Source: Longimicrobium sp. (lineage in GTDB: Bacteria; Gemmatimonadota; Gemmatimonadetes; Longimicrobiales; Longimicrobiaceae). From it: a stretch of 64,000 nt of DNA. The notes beneath the pieces are model-generated. The model searched no databases. It saw only the letters and a list, made by a program, of their open reading frames with translations, and was not told the DNA's origin. Of the stretch, positions 6,677-15,565 are shown piece by piece (positions within the stretch are counted from its first letter, which is position 1; each line of letters opens with the position of its first letter). The DNA lies in the NCBI RefSeq assembly GCF_035474595.1, contig NZ_DATIND010000022.1, forward strand, positions 1-64,000, given 5' to 3'. Position numbers and translations under genes: made by a program.

Positions 6677-7669
6677 GTGAAGATTCGCATCTGGCTGGCG
6701 GCGCTGGTGATGGCCGCCTCGCTCCCCGCCGCCGCCCGCGCGCAGGACCGCGGCAACGGCTACATGGGGATTCTGTTCGGCAGGGACGACGACAACGTGG
6801 CGCGGGTGGAGGAGGTGCTCCCCGGCTCGCCCGCGGACCGCGCCGGGATCCGCGCGGGCGACGTGGTGGTGCGGCTGAACGGCCGCGCCGCGACGGAAGA
6901 GGCGGTGGAATCGCTGCGCGAGCACCTGGCCGCCGGCGAGACCGTACGGCTGCGCGTGCGCCGCGACGGCCGCGAGGAGGAGCGCGTGGTGGTGGCGGGC
7001 GAGCGCCCGCGGCGCATCACCGGGAACTTCCCGGGCGGGGTGGACGTGCCGGGCGGCGTGATGGTGATTCCGCCCGACGGGCGGCGCATCGTCATCCGCA
7101 TGGACACCATGGCGGTGCACATGGACAGCCTGCTGTCGCGGATGGATTCGCTGCGCGTGCACCTGCGCCGCTTTCAGGGCGACAGCATCGTCATCCGCAT
7201 GGACACCATGATGCGCGTGTGGCGCGACTCGCTGGTGCGGGTGATGCCGCGCGCCGGGGCGGAGCTGGACCGCCTGCGCGGGCGGATGGGGAGCCTCCCG
7301 TTCATCGTCGGCATGGGAGCGCGCTCCATCGCCGGGGCCGAGTTCGCGGAGATGAACGCAGGGCTGGGCCGCTACTTCCACACCACCCAGGGGCTGCTGG
7401 TGCTGCAGGTGGGATCCGGGACGCCGGCGGCGCGCGGCGGCCTGCAGCCGGGCGACGTGGTGCTCGACGCCAACGGGCGGCGGGTGGAAGACGTGGACGA
7501 CCTGCGCCAGGCCTTCGTGCGCGGCAACGGCCAGGAGGTGCGGCTGAACGTGATGCGCGACGGCGCGCGCCGGCAATTGTCGGTGCGCTGGGAGCCGCGC
7601 GACGAGGTCCGCACCTTCCGCGTGGAGCGCAGCCGCCGCGACGAGGAGCGCCGCCGCGAGCGCCCCTGA
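6677..7669 (+). CDS. Exported protein with two PDZ domains
   Basis: A 330-residue protein with a signal peptide ending PAAARAQ (about residue 23). PDZ 1 covers about residues 25-105 (GYMGILFG, GSPADRAGIRAGDVVVRLNG). PDZ 2 lies near the C-terminus, about 225-310 (LLVLQVGSGTPAARGGLQPGDVVLDANG). Between them a methionine-rich segment repeats IVIRMDTM and MDSLLSRMDSLRVHL. There is no protease domain, so it probably binds peptides or unfolded proteins in the periplasm or acts as an adaptor. The start is GTG 6677. The gene follows the sigma/anti-sigma pair across a repeat array, so it may belong to the same regulon. Confidence 0.75.
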   Translation: MKIRIWLAALVMAASLPAAARAQDRGNGYMGILFGRDDDNVARVEEVLPGSPADRAGIRAGDVVVRLNGRAATEEAVESLREHLAAGETVRLRVRRDGREEERVVVAGERPRRITGNFPGGVDVPGGVMVIPPDGRRIVIRMDTMAVHMDSLLSRMDSLRVHLRRFQGDSIVIRMDTMMRVWRDSLVRVMPRAGAELDRLRGRMGSLPFIVGMGARSIAGAEFAEMNAGLGRYFHTTQGLLVLQVGSGTPAARGGLQPGDVVLDANGRRVEDVDDLRQAFVRGNGQEVRLNVMRDGARRQLSVRWEPRDEVRTFRVERSRRDEERRRERP

Positions 7670-7690
7670 CGCGATCCGGATCGGGACGAA

Positions 7691-7725
7691 GACGAAGGGG
7701 AGGCCGCTCGGGCCTCCCCTTCGTC
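7691..7725 (+). terminator. Intrinsic-type hairpin after the PDZ gene
   Basis: A perfect 15-bp stem (GACGAAGGGGAGGCC / GGCCTCCCCTTCGTC) with loop GCTCG, followed by GTTCC. It lies 21 bases past the stop codon. Confidence 0.75.
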
Positions 7726-7751
7726 GTTCCGTCGCGAATCGATCGCTGGAT

Positions 7752-7824
7752 CTCACGCAGAGACACGGAGTCGCGGAGAACTCATCGCCGCACCGAGCTC
7801 CCCGCGTCTCCGCGTGAGATTCAG
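7752..7824. repeat. Dispersed inverted repeat G, copy 1
   Basis: ATCTCACGCAGAGACACGG and the opposing CCGCGTCTCCGCGTGAGAT form a long imperfect hairpin. Relatives are at about 15119, 23413, 39343 and 52845. It lies at the convergent ends of two genes. Confidence 0.65.
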
Positions 7825-8963
7825 GACTGGCCGTCGCGCGCGAGCGTGCGCTTGCGGGCGAGGAAGGCGGCGACCTGCAGAGTGATGATGCCGCTCAGGA
7901 GCATCAGGGGGATGAGGAGGAGAAGAAGCATGGTGGAGCCGTAGGAGAGCGAGCGGACGGCGTACTCGCCCACGTACGGCCCCGCCTGCCACTCGACGAG
8001 ATTGGGGATGAAGGACCAGCCGATGGCCGCGGCGATGGTCCACGCCACCGTCATCCCCGCCGACGCGGGAAGCGCCCACGCGCTGCTCTTGCCGCGCCGC
8101 CCGAGCGAGCCGCCCACCCGCCACGCCGCCCACGCGCAGAGCCCCAGCACCGCCGTGGCGAACACGAACCAGAGCAGGTACCACACCCCCGACGCCGGCT
8201 CCGGCTTCTGCACGCTGAGCGCGATGGCGTCCGCCGGAACGCCGCGGAAGGTGCCGGCGAGCGCGCTGCCCTCGCTGCGGAGGGTGAGATTGCTCTCCGC
8301 CTTCCACCCGCGCGGCAGCTCCACCCGCACGTCCAGCGCGCCGAAGCCCGCCCAGTCGCGCGCGGGCGCCAGCACGTACCCCAGCTGCCAGACGGGGGTG
8401 AGGTCGTTGTCCTGGAAGGCGCTGGCCTCGGCCGGGTAGCGCACGCGGATCTCGTGGCGGCCGGCGGGAAGGGAGACGCGGAACGCCAGCGTTCCCTCGT
8501 TGCGCGGCTCGTACGGGAGCTGCGCGTTCGCCGTATCTACCTCCGCGAGCGACGGCGTGGTGGCGGGCGCGCGCCAGCTGGCCGGCAGCGAGGCGGCGGC
8601 CCCCGGCGTGGCGGCGACGGCGCGCCCGTCGACGGAAACGGTCGTGGCGCCCTTCGCCAGGCCGTTGGCGACGAAGACGAGGTCGAGCGTGCGCGCCGCG
8701 CCGTCGTTGCGCACGCGGTAGACGGCTTCGACGATGGCGGGCCTGGCTTTCGCGAGCGGGCGCAGGTCCATCCGCAGCGTCTCGTGCTCGATGAACACGT
8801 CGCGCAGCCCGCCCGCCGGCTCGCCGAGCGGCGACCCGCGGTGCACCGTCTGCGGCTCGGGCGGCGCGGCCATGTTCCCCCACGCGCTGCCGACGGGAAG
8901 CGCCGCCATCGCCGCGGCCACGGTGAGGGTGAGGATGCGGGGCTTCGGGACAGTACGGATCAT
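7821..8963 (-). CDS. Exported membrane-anchored protein of unknown function
   Basis: A 380-residue protein with a signal peptide (ILTLTVAAAMAALPVGSAWG). A long outer domain, probably beta-rich, covers about residues 30-250 and includes TLDLVFVANGLAKGATTVSVDG and RHEIRVRYPAEASAF. Three or more membrane helices follow (VWYLLWFVFATAVLGLCAW; MTVAWTIAAAIGWSF; STMLLLLLIPLMLLSGIITLQVAAF), ending in a basic tail. I do not recognise the family. ATG 8963 is chosen because it begins the signal peptide; in-frame sequence upstream is dispersed repeat A. It stands alone. Confidence 0.6.
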   Translation of the reverse strand: MIRTVPKPRILTLTVAAAMAALPVGSAWGNMAAPPEPQTVHRGSPLGEPAGGLRDVFIEHETLRMDLRPLAKARPAIVEAVYRVRNDGAARTLDLVFVANGLAKGATTVSVDGRAVAATPGAAASLPASWRAPATTPSLAEVDTANAQLPYEPRNEGTLAFRVSLPAGRHEIRVRYPAEASAFQDNDLTPVWQLGYVLAPARDWAGFGALDVRVELPRGWKAESNLTLRSEGSALAGTFRGVPADAIALSVQKPEPASGVWYLLWFVFATAVLGLCAWAAWRVGGSLGRRGKSSAWALPASAGMTVAWTIAAAIGWSFIPNLVEWQAGPYVGEYAVRSLSYGSTMLLLLLIPLMLLSGIITLQVAAFLARKRTLARDGQS

Positions 8964-9020
8964 CGGGTGGGCGATGCGTGGGGCGGAGATGTGGATCTTG
9001 GAGAGTTCCGGGCGCGGCCG

Positions 9021-9102
9021 GTCACCGGCGACTGAAGTCGCAGCAACAACCACGGGAAGCCTCGCAAAATGCGCGAGGCTGATCCGCTCGCTACGCGGCA
9101 TC
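9021..9102 (-). repeat. Dispersed repeat A, copy 2
   Basis: A full-length copy of about 82 bases. CACCGGCGACTGAAGTCGCA, GCAACAACCACGGG, a GCCTCGC/GCGAGGC hairpin, then GCTGATCCGCTCG and GGCATCGG. Its complement matches the copy at 55286-55372 almost base for base. Confidence 0.85.
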
Positions 9103-9191
9103 GGCGCTCACAGCCGAGTCTCCTTTCATCCTTCCTGAACGCGCGCAGCTCGGGGACGACTCAGGATCACGTCGCCGAGGAATCCTGCCGT

Positions 9192-9249
9192 TGAAGTCCG
9201 CGAAGGCGGACTGCGTGCCGTTGTAGCCGCGAGTTCACTCGCATTTTTG
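9192..9249 (+). repeat. Dispersed repeat B, copy 1
   Basis: GAAGTCCGCGAAGGCGGACTG (a GTCCGC/GCGGAC hairpin), then CGTGCCGTTGTAGCCGCGAG and TTCACTCGCATTTTTGG. The second half is a GCGA...TCGC dyad followed by a T-run. Copies are at 22179, 22323 and 33965. Confidence 0.8.
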
Positions 9250-9299
9250 GCATCTTCGGCATCATCTCATCTTCCTGATCTTCCCTATCTTCATCCCCC

Positions 9300-9345
9300 G
9301 AAACAAACAAATCGGGCGCGGGGAAGATGCTCCTCCGCGCCCGAT
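9300..9345 (-). terminator. Terminator of the M16 peptidase operon
   Basis: A perfect 11-bp stem (9311-9321 / 9335-9345, ATCGGGCGCGG). On the minus strand it is followed by TTTGTTTGTTT. It lies directly downstream of the gene at 9364-10800. Confidence 0.8.
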
Positions 9346-9363
9346 CCGGTCAACCGCGTGCGG

Positions 9364-10800
9364 TCAGCGGACCTTGGTGCCGCTCGCGTCCCACACCTCC
9401 ACGGTGCCCAGGTTCAGCGCGCGGATCGGCGCCTCGATCTTGGACAGGTCGCCCGCCACCACCACCGTGACCGCGTTGGGCGTGAGCTTCTGCTGCCCCA
9501 CCCGCGCGATGTCGGCGGGGGTGACGGCCGTGAGCCGCTCGCGGTAGGTGGTCCAGAAGTTCGTCGGCAGGCCGTACAGCAGCATCGTCTCGTACCGCTG
9601 CGAGAGGCCCTGCACCGTCTGCACCGTGTTGGGGAACGAGCCGACGAGGTTGCTCAGCCCTTCCGACAGCTCGCCCGCCGGCACCGGCTCGGTGGCGATG
9701 CGGCGGTACTCGCGCACGATCTCGGCAACCGCGCTGTCGGTGGCGTTGGTGCGGATGGACGACGACACGAAGAAGGTGCCCGTTCCCTGCAGCGCGTTCA
9801 GCCCGCTGAAAGCGCCGTAGGTCCAGCCGTGGCGCTCGCGCAGGTTGCTGTTCATCCGGGCACGGAACCCGCCGCCCAGCACCTGCGACAGCCCGGTGAA
9901 CGGGAAGTAGGCCGGGTCGCCGTAGCCGATCGCCGCCTGCCCCGCGAACACTCCCGACTGCACCGAGCCGGGGCGGTCCACCAGGATGATGCGCGTGCCC
10001 TGCGGCGCCTGCGGCAGGTTCTGCACCGCGGGAAGGGAGACGGAGGCGCCGCTCCACGACCCCAGCGCCTGCGTGGCGAACTGCCGCGCCTCGGGCACCG
10101 TCACGTCGCCCACCAGCAGGAGGATGGCGTTGGACGGCGCGTAGGTGCGGCGGTGCCAGTCCTGCACGTCCTGCAGCGTGAGCTTCTCCAGCGTGCCGCG
10201 CGTGCCCCCCGACGGGCGCGAGTACGCCGCCGTGGGCTGGAACACCGCGCGGCTGAACGTCTCGAAGGCCAGCCCCTCGACCGTGCTCTGGTTCTGCACG
10301 TAGCCGGCGATGGCCTGCGTGCGCACGCGGTTGAACTCGCTCTCGGGGAAGGTGGGGTGCATCACCGTGCGGGCCGCCAGCGCCAGCGCCTCGCCGAACA
10401 CCGGCTTCAGCGCCGTGACCGTGGCCGACGCGCTGGCGTACCCGGCGCCGGTCTGGAACTGCGCGCCCAGGCGCTCCATGCGCGTGTTCAGCTCGCTGGC
10501 CGTGATTCCCTCGGCGCCCTCGCGCAGCAGCGTGGCGGTGAGCTGGGCAAGGCCGTTCTTCTCGGCCGGCTCGTACACCGCGCCGGACTTGAGGATGATG
10601 CGGCCGCTCACGATGGGGAGCGCGGCCTGGCGGACCACCACCACGCGCAGCCCGTTGGGCAGGGTGAACTCCTGCGGCGCCGGCACCTGGAAGGGGCGCA
10701 GCGGGCCCGGGGGCGGCGGCGTGGTGCCGTGCTGCGCCGCGGCCGGGGTGGCGGCGGCCGCGAAGGCCGCCGCGAAAGCGAAGGTCTGAAGGCGGTTCAT
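9364..10800 (-). CDS. M16-family protein, probably non-catalytic subunit
   Basis: A 478-residue exported protein with a signal peptide ending ATPAAAQ. It has the two-domain M16 fold: FTLPNGLRVVVVRQAALPIVSG and VGDVTVPEARQFATQAL in the N-half, and a C-half with RARMNSNLRERHGWTYGAFS. The zinc motif HxxEH is absent; the corresponding segment reads NGLAQLTATLLREGAEG. It therefore probably supports the neighbouring active M16 peptidase, as in the alpha/beta pairs of processing-peptidase relatives. Its ATG overlaps the stop of the upstream catalytic gene by four bases (ATGA), consistent with a 1:1 complex. A terminator follows. Confidence 0.85.
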   Translation of the reverse strand: MNRLQTFAFAAAFAAAATPAAAQHGTTPPPPGPLRPFQVPAPQEFTLPNGLRVVVVRQAALPIVSGRIILKSGAVYEPAEKNGLAQLTATLLREGAEGITASELNTRMERLGAQFQTGAGYASASATVTALKPVFGEALALAARTVMHPTFPESEFNRVRTQAIAGYVQNQSTVEGLAFETFSRAVFQPTAAYSRPSGGTRGTLEKLTLQDVQDWHRRTYAPSNAILLLVGDVTVPEARQFATQALGSWSGASVSLPAVQNLPQAPQGTRIILVDRPGSVQSGVFAGQAAIGYGDPAYFPFTGLSQVLGGGFRARMNSNLRERHGWTYGAFSGLNALQGTGTFFVSSSIRTNATDSAVAEIVREYRRIATEPVPAGELSEGLSNLVGSFPNTVQTVQGLSQRYETMLLYGLPTNFWTTYRERLTAVTPADIARVGQQKLTPNAVTVVVAGDLSKIEAPIRALNLGTVEVWDASGTKVR

Positions 10801-12182
10801 CGGCTGCCGGGGGTCTGGGGTTGCGCGCCGGCGGGGGCGCGGTTGGGCACGTAGACCAGGGTCACGCGGTTGCTGGGCACCAGCCGCTCGCGGGCGATGG
10901 CCCGCACGTCGGCCAGCGTCACGCGGTCCAGGGCGGCCACGCGGGTGTTCACGTAGTTGGGGTCGCGGAAGTAGGTCCACCCCTCGGCCAGCATGTCGGC
11001 GCGGCCGCCGAAGCCGCCGGTGCGCTGCAGGCCGTTCACCAGCTGGTAGCGCGCCTGCGCCCTGGCGCGGTCCAGGTTCTCCTGGGTCAGCCCGGCCATC
11101 ACGTTGTCCAGCTCGCGCTTCACGGCGGCCTCGAGCGAGTCGGCGTTCGCGCCGGGCTTGCCGTTGGCGTTCACCACCAGGATGTCGGCGCCCTCCAGCA
11201 GGTCGAAGTTGAACACCGCGGCGTTGGTGGCCACGCCCTGGCGCCGCACCAGCGACTCGTACAGGGGCCCCGAGCGCCCCGACAGCATGGACGACAGCAG
11301 GTCGACCGCGGCGGCGTTGGCGGCGCGCTGCGGGGGCACGCGGAAGCCGATGAACACGGCGGGCACCGGCGCGTTGGCGTCCTGCACCACCTCGCGCTGC
11401 TCGCGGCCCACCACCGCGGGAAGGGTGGCGTCGCGCAGCGCGGGCGGCGGGTCGTGCCGCGGGATGGCGGCGAAGTGCTTGCGGACCAGCGCCTTGGCCT
11501 GGGTCACGTCGATGTCGCCGGCCACCACCAGCACCGCGTTGTTGGGCGCGTAGTAGGTGCGGAAGAAGTTGCGCACGTCCTCGAGCGAGGCGGCGCTCAG
11601 GTCTTCCATGCTGCCGATCACGTCGTGGTGGTACGGGTGGCCCTCGGGGAAGACGAGGCCCTCCATCTTCTCCGTCCACGTGCCGTACGGCTGGTTGTCG
11701 TAGCTCTGCCGGCGCTCGTTCTTCACCACCTCGCGCTGGTTGTCGAGCTTCTCCTGCGTCAGCACGTCGGCCAGGGTGCCCATGCGGTCGGCCTCCAGCC
11801 ACAGCGCCAGCTCCAGCTGGTTGCTGGGAAGCTGCTCGAAGTAGTTGGTGCGGTCCCACGCCGTGGTGCCGTTGATGTCGGCGCCGGCGCGCGCGCCCGC
11901 GCCCTCCAGGAGCGCGAAGTGCTGCCCGTCGGCCACGTTGCGCGAGCCCTTGAACATCATGTGCTCGAACAGGTGGGCGAAGCCGGTGCGGCCGGGCGCC
12001 TCGTTCTTGGAGCCCACGTTGTACCAGATGTCCACCGCGGCAACGGGGGTGGAGTGGTCCACGTGGTAGATCACCTTCAGGCCGTTGGGAAGCGTTTCCT
12101 CCGTGTAGCTGATCGCGGTCTGTGCCGCGAGCGCCGCGGGGAGCAGCGCCGCCAGCGGGAGGGCCAGGACGAGTCTCTTCAT
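10797..12182 (-). CDS. M16 zinc peptidase (insulinase family), catalytic
   Basis: A 461-residue exported protein with a signal peptide ending ALAAQ. The HxxEH zinc motif is present as H70-LFE-H74, in the context GRTGFAHLFEHMMFKGSRNV. The downstream glutamate is probably in the NEAP/NERR region. LPNGLKVIYHVDHSTPVAAVDIWYNVGS is the classic first strand set. It hydrolyses peptides in the periplasm or at the outer membrane. It is the first gene of a two-gene unit with a catalytically dead M16 partner. ATG 12182 is set by the signal peptide. Confidence 0.9.
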   Translation of the reverse strand: MKRLVLALPLAALLPAALAAQTAISYTEETLPNGLKVIYHVDHSTPVAAVDIWYNVGSKNEAPGRTGFAHLFEHMMFKGSRNVADGQHFALLEGAGARAGADINGTTAWDRTNYFEQLPSNQLELALWLEADRMGTLADVLTQEKLDNQREVVKNERRQSYDNQPYGTWTEKMEGLVFPEGHPYHHDVIGSMEDLSAASLEDVRNFFRTYYAPNNAVLVVAGDIDVTQAKALVRKHFAAIPRHDPPPALRDATLPAVVGREQREVVQDANAPVPAVFIGFRVPPQRAANAAAVDLLSSMLSGRSGPLYESLVRRQGVATNAAVFNFDLLEGADILVVNANGKPGANADSLEAAVKRELDNVMAGLTQENLDRARAQARYQLVNGLQRTGGFGGRADMLAEGWTYFRDPNYVNTRVAALDRVTLADVRAIARERLVPSNRVTLVYVPNRAPAGAQPQTPGSR

Positions 12183-12643
12183 GTGGGTTCCTGTGGAAGG
12201 CGGGGGTGCCGCGCGGCGCCCGGATCGCACGCCGCATCGGACAGGATACTACGCTGGGCGACGAATGCAACGGAAGAGAAACATCTGGGACGAAGTGGGA
12301 CGGTGAAGAAAAATGCGAGAGTGCGGGAGTGCGGGAGTGCGGGAGTGCGGGAGTGCGGGGTCGGCGGAATGGGGGATTGGTGTCGGGGGATGATCGGCCT
12401 CGGTCGCGTGGCCCGCATCGCCTTGGCGGCGGGATGCGTGGCGAGGCGCGGGGATGGTGCGGCGGGGAGTCCGCGCAGGCGGGCTTCGGGCCGTTGTTGC
12501 CGCGAATTCATTCGCCCTTCGCCGGCCCCTCGCCACCACCGAACCCCATCGATCCCCGGCCCGTTTGCCTTCGCGCCGCGGCGCTGGTAAGCTGTAGCAC
12601 GTCCGCTACTTGCCTCGTCCGTCCCTTCGTTCCGCATCTCCCC
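12183..12643. other. 461-base divergent spacer with octamer array
   Basis: It lies between the divergent M16 operon and the metalloprotease gene. It holds octamer array C1 (12319-12359) and a fragment of dispersed repeat B (about 12490-12520, CCGCGAATTCATTCGCC). Promoters were not resolved. Confidence 0.5.
12319..12359 (+). repeat. Octamer tandem array C1 (AGTGCGGG)
   Basis: About five perfect AGTGCGGG units in a row. Unlike most other arrays of this type it does not abut a stop codon. Confidence 0.85.
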
Positions 12644-15097
12644 ATGAACCGTCTGGCCCTGACGTTCTGCGGCGCCTTGCTGCTGGCCGCCGCGCCCTTG
12701 CCGTCGCGCGCGCAGCAGCCCCTGCCCTCCATCGCCGAAAAGACGCGGGGGATGGAGAAGAAGGACGGCTTCGTCCCGCTGTACTGGGACGCGGGCGCCG
12801 GCCGGCTGTGGATGGAGATCCCCCGCATGGGGCAGGAGATGATCTACCAGGTCTCGCTCCCCGCGGGGCTGGGCTCCAACGACGTCGGGCTGGACCGCGG
12901 CCAGCTGGGCGACACGCGCATCGTGCGCTTCGAGCGCAGCGGGCCGCGCGTCCTCATGGTGCAGCCCAACCAGAACTTCCGCGCCTCGTCCCCCAACCCC
13001 GACGAGCGGCGCGACGTGGAGGACTCGTTCGCGCAGTCGGTGCTCTGGGGCTTCACCGCGGTGGCCGAATCGGACGGCCGCGTCCTGGTCGACGCGACCG
13101 ACTTCGCGCTGCGCGACGCGCACGGCGTGGTGCAGGCGCTGAAGCGCGCGCGGCAGGGCGACTACAAGCTGGACGCCGCCCGCAGCGCTCTGTATCTCCC
13201 CAACCTTAAGGCGTTTCCGCGCAACAGCGAGATCGAGGTCACGCTCACCTTCGCGGGCGACAACCCCGGCCAGTACGTGCGCGACGTGACGCCCACGCCC
13301 GAGGCCATCACCATCCGCGAGCGCCACTCGCTGGTGCAACTCCCCGAGGACGGCTACGTGCCGCGGCGCAGCGACCCGCGCGGCGGCTTCTTCGGCATCC
13401 AGTACGCCGACTACTCGTCTCCCCTCGGCCAGCCCCTGGAGCAGCGCTTCATCTCCCGGCACCGCCTGCGCAAGCGCGACCCGGCCGCGGCGATGAGCGA
13501 GCCCGTGGAGCCCATCGTGTACTACGTGGACCGCGGCGCGCCCGAGCCGATCCGCACGGCGCTGCTGGAGGGCGCGCGGTGGTGGAACCAGGCGTTCGAG
13601 GCGGCCGGGTACCGCAACGCGTTCCGCGTGGAGATGCTCCCCGAGGGCGCGGACCCCATGGACGTGCGCTACAACGTGATCCAGTGGGTGCACCGGGCCA
13701 CGCGCGGGTGGAGCTACGGATCGAGCGTGGTGGACCCGCGCACGGGGGAGATCATCAAGGGACACGTGTCGCTCGGCTCGCTGCGCGACCGGCAGGACTG
13801 GCTCATCGCCGAGGGGCTGCTGTCGCCCTACACGAACGGGAACGAGACGCCGCCGGAGCTGCAGCGGATGGTGCTGGCGCGCCTGCGCCAGCTGGCCGCG
13901 CACGAGGTGGGGCACACGCTGGGGCTGGCCCACAACTACATCGCCAGCGCGGAGGGGCGGGTCTCGGTGATGGACTATCCCCACCCGCTGGCGCGGCTGA
14001 CGGCGGACGGGCGCGTGGACCTTTCCGACGCGTATCCCGAGGGGATCGGCGCGTGGGATAAAGTCGCCATCATCTGGGGGTATTCCGACTTCGCGCCGGG
14101 GACCAACGAGCCGGCGGCGCTGGACCGCATCCTGGCCGACGCGCGGGCGCGGGGGATCGCGTTCCTGACCGACCAGGACGCGCGGCCCGCGGGGAGCGCG
14201 CATCCCCAGACGCACCTGTGGGACAACGGGACCGACGCGGCGGCGGAGCTGACGCGGGTGATGGGGGTGCGGCGCGCGGCGCTGGCCCGGTTCGGCGAGC
14301 AGTCCATCCGGGCGGGGATGCCGCTGGCGACGATGGAAGAGGTGCTGGTGCCTCTTTATCTCCACCACCGCTACCAGGCCGAGGCGGCCACCAAGATGAT
14401 CGGCGGGCAGTGGTACAGCTACGCGATGCGTGGCGACGGGCAGGACCCGCCGCGCCCCGTCCCGGCCGCCGACCAGCGGCGCGCGCTGGCGGCGGTGCTG
14501 GCGACCGTGAGCCCGGCGGAGCTGGCGCTGCCGAAGACCGTGCTGGACCGGCTCCCGCCGCGCCCCTTCACCTTCGACCCGCACCGCGAGCTCTTTCCGC
14601 ACTACACCGGGCTGGTGTTCGACGCCGTGTCGCCGGCGGCGTCGGCGGCGGACATGACCTTCGGGTTGCTGCTGGACCCGCAGCGCGCCGCGCGGCTGGT
14701 GGAGCAGCACGCGATCGACCCGTCGCTCCCCGGGCTGCGCGAGGTGCTGGACCGCATCGCCTCGTCCATCGCGTCGGACCGGGAGGAAGACCCGTATCGC
14801 CGCGAGGTGGCGCGCGCGGTCCAGCGCTCGTTCGCGGAGCGGCTGATGGACCTGGCCGCCGACGCGCCCATGCCGCAGGTGCGCGCCGAGGCCACGCAGC
14901 GGCTGCGCAGCCTGCGCGACTACTACCGCCGCACCAGCTTCAGCGGCGACGCCGACCAGCGCGCGCACGAGCTGCTCCTGGCCGACGACATCGCGCGCTT
15001 CCTGGACCGCCCGTGGGAGGCCCGCGAGCGCCGCCAGCCCGTAGCGACGCCCCCCGGCTCCCCGATCGGCGACGAGGACGAGCCCGAAGGCTGGTGA
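12644..15097 (+). CDS. Exported zinc metalloprotease, DUF5117/DUF5118-type
   Basis: An 817-residue protein with a signal peptide ending PSRAQ. The extended zinc motif H420-E-x2-H424-x5-H430 is visible in AHEVGHTLGLAHNY (HExxHxxGxxH), a metzincin-like arrangement. A methionine follows in VSVMDYP and could form the Met-turn. The N-half (residues 30-270) carries GFVPLYWDAGAGRLWMEIP and IVRFERSGPRVLMVQPN, typical of the large DUF5117-containing proteases common in this and related phyla. The C-half is helical. It probably degrades or processes proteins outside the inner membrane. ATG 12644 follows no strong ribosome site but begins the signal peptide. No partner overlaps it. Confidence 0.85.
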   Translation: MNRLALTFCGALLLAAAPLPSRAQQPLPSIAEKTRGMEKKDGFVPLYWDAGAGRLWMEIPRMGQEMIYQVSLPAGLGSNDVGLDRGQLGDTRIVRFERSGPRVLMVQPNQNFRASSPNPDERRDVEDSFAQSVLWGFTAVAESDGRVLVDATDFALRDAHGVVQALKRARQGDYKLDAARSALYLPNLKAFPRNSEIEVTLTFAGDNPGQYVRDVTPTPEAITIRERHSLVQLPEDGYVPRRSDPRGGFFGIQYADYSSPLGQPLEQRFISRHRLRKRDPAAAMSEPVEPIVYYVDRGAPEPIRTALLEGARWWNQAFEAAGYRNAFRVEMLPEGADPMDVRYNVIQWVHRATRGWSYGSSVVDPRTGEIIKGHVSLGSLRDRQDWLIAEGLLSPYTNGNETPPELQRMVLARLRQLAAHEVGHTLGLAHNYIASAEGRVSVMDYPHPLARLTADGRVDLSDAYPEGIGAWDKVAIIWGYSDFAPGTNEPAALDRILADARARGIAFLTDQDARPAGSAHPQTHLWDNGTDAAAELTRVMGVRRAALARFGEQSIRAGMPLATMEEVLVPLYLHHRYQAEAATKMIGGQWYSYAMRGDGQDPPRPVPAADQRRALAAVLATVSPAELALPKTVLDRLPPRPFTFDPHRELFPHYTGLVFDAVSPAASAADMTFGLLLDPQRAARLVEQHAIDPSLPGLREVLDRIASSIASDREEDPYRREVARAVQRSFAERLMDLAADAPMPQVRAEATQRLRSLRDYYRRTSFSGDADQRAHELLLADDIARFLDRPWEARERRQPVATPPGSPIGDEDEPEGW

Positions 15098-15118
15098 TCG
15101 GCCTCGCCAACCGATGGG

Positions 15119-15181
15119 TTCACGCAGAGAACCGGAGGAGCGGGAGAGCGAGTCTCTGCTCCTCTGTTTCTATCTATGCGT
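15119..15181. repeat. Dispersed inverted repeat G, copy 2 (weak)
   Basis: TTCACGCAGAGAACCGGAG and a decayed right arm ending in CTATGCGTAGA. It has the same start block as the copies at 7752 and 52845. Confidence 0.4.
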
Positions 15182-15236
15182 AGATTATCTTTGCTGTGTC
15201 GCGCAGGATCCGATTCGGGACGCGAATGGAGGACGT

Positions 15237-15464
15237 ATGCAGAATCCAGGCGGCGGTGAGCCCGACGACGGGATGCTTCCCGAGTACGACTTCTCCGAGG
15301 CCGAAGTGGGGAAGTACGCGGAGCGCTATGCCCGCGCCTTCCGCACCGTGCGGCTCGACCCCGACGTGGCGGAGGTGTTCTCCACCTCCGAGGCGGTAAA
15401 CGACGTTCTCCGCGCGATCGCCGGCGCAATTCGCGCACGCGAGCTCGGGACCCGGCCTGCCTGA
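15237..15464 (+). CDS. Small protein, possible orphan antitoxin-like
   Basis: A 75-residue acidic protein. The segment LPEYDFSEAEVGKYAERYA resembles the EYDFS..GKYA motif of small proteins often found beside toxin genes. The second half (LDPDVAEVFSTSEAVNDVLRAIAGAI) reads like a short ribbon- or helix-type dimerisation element. I cannot name a family. No toxin gene adjoins it; a terminator follows 33 bases later. A GGAGG seven bases before ATG 15237 fixes the start. Confidence 0.55.
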   Translation: MQNPGGGEPDDGMLPEYDFSEAEVGKYAERYARAFRTVRLDPDVAEVFSTSEAVNDVLRAIAGAIRARELGTRPA

Positions 15465-15496
15465 GCGCGGGCGAATCGAGGCTCGCACAAACAATG

Positions 15497-15532
15497 ACGG
15501 CGCCCCGGCGGATGCTTCCGCCGGGGCGCCGT
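15497..15532. terminator. Bidirectional perfect hairpin
   Basis: A perfect 15-bp stem (15497-15511 / 15518-15532, ACGGCGCCCCGGCGG), followed on the plus strand by TTTCTCT. It lies between the convergent genes at 15237 and 15566. Confidence 0.8.
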
Positions 15533-15565
15533 TTCTCTATCTGCCGGATCTATCTGCCGATTGGA

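Larger units (their letters stand above)
8964..9363. other. 400-base repeat-rich spacer
   Basis: The spacer holds dispersed repeat A copy 2 (9021-9102), dispersed repeat B copy 1 (9192-9249), an ATC/TTC-rich simple stretch (about 9250-9300) and the M16 terminator. No gene is visible. Confidence 0.6.

Noticed and set aside
9021-9101. A recurring peptide (RISLAHFARLPVVVAATSVAG) that seemed a conserved N-terminus in several frames
   Set aside because: It is the translation of dispersed repeat A, which is found in either orientation and outside genes.
12179-14968. A 929-residue open frame on the minus strand opposite the metalloprotease
   Set aside because: It is rich in Arg/His/Val low-complexity sequence typical of the antisense of GC-rich genes, and the opposite strand encodes a clear HExxH protease.
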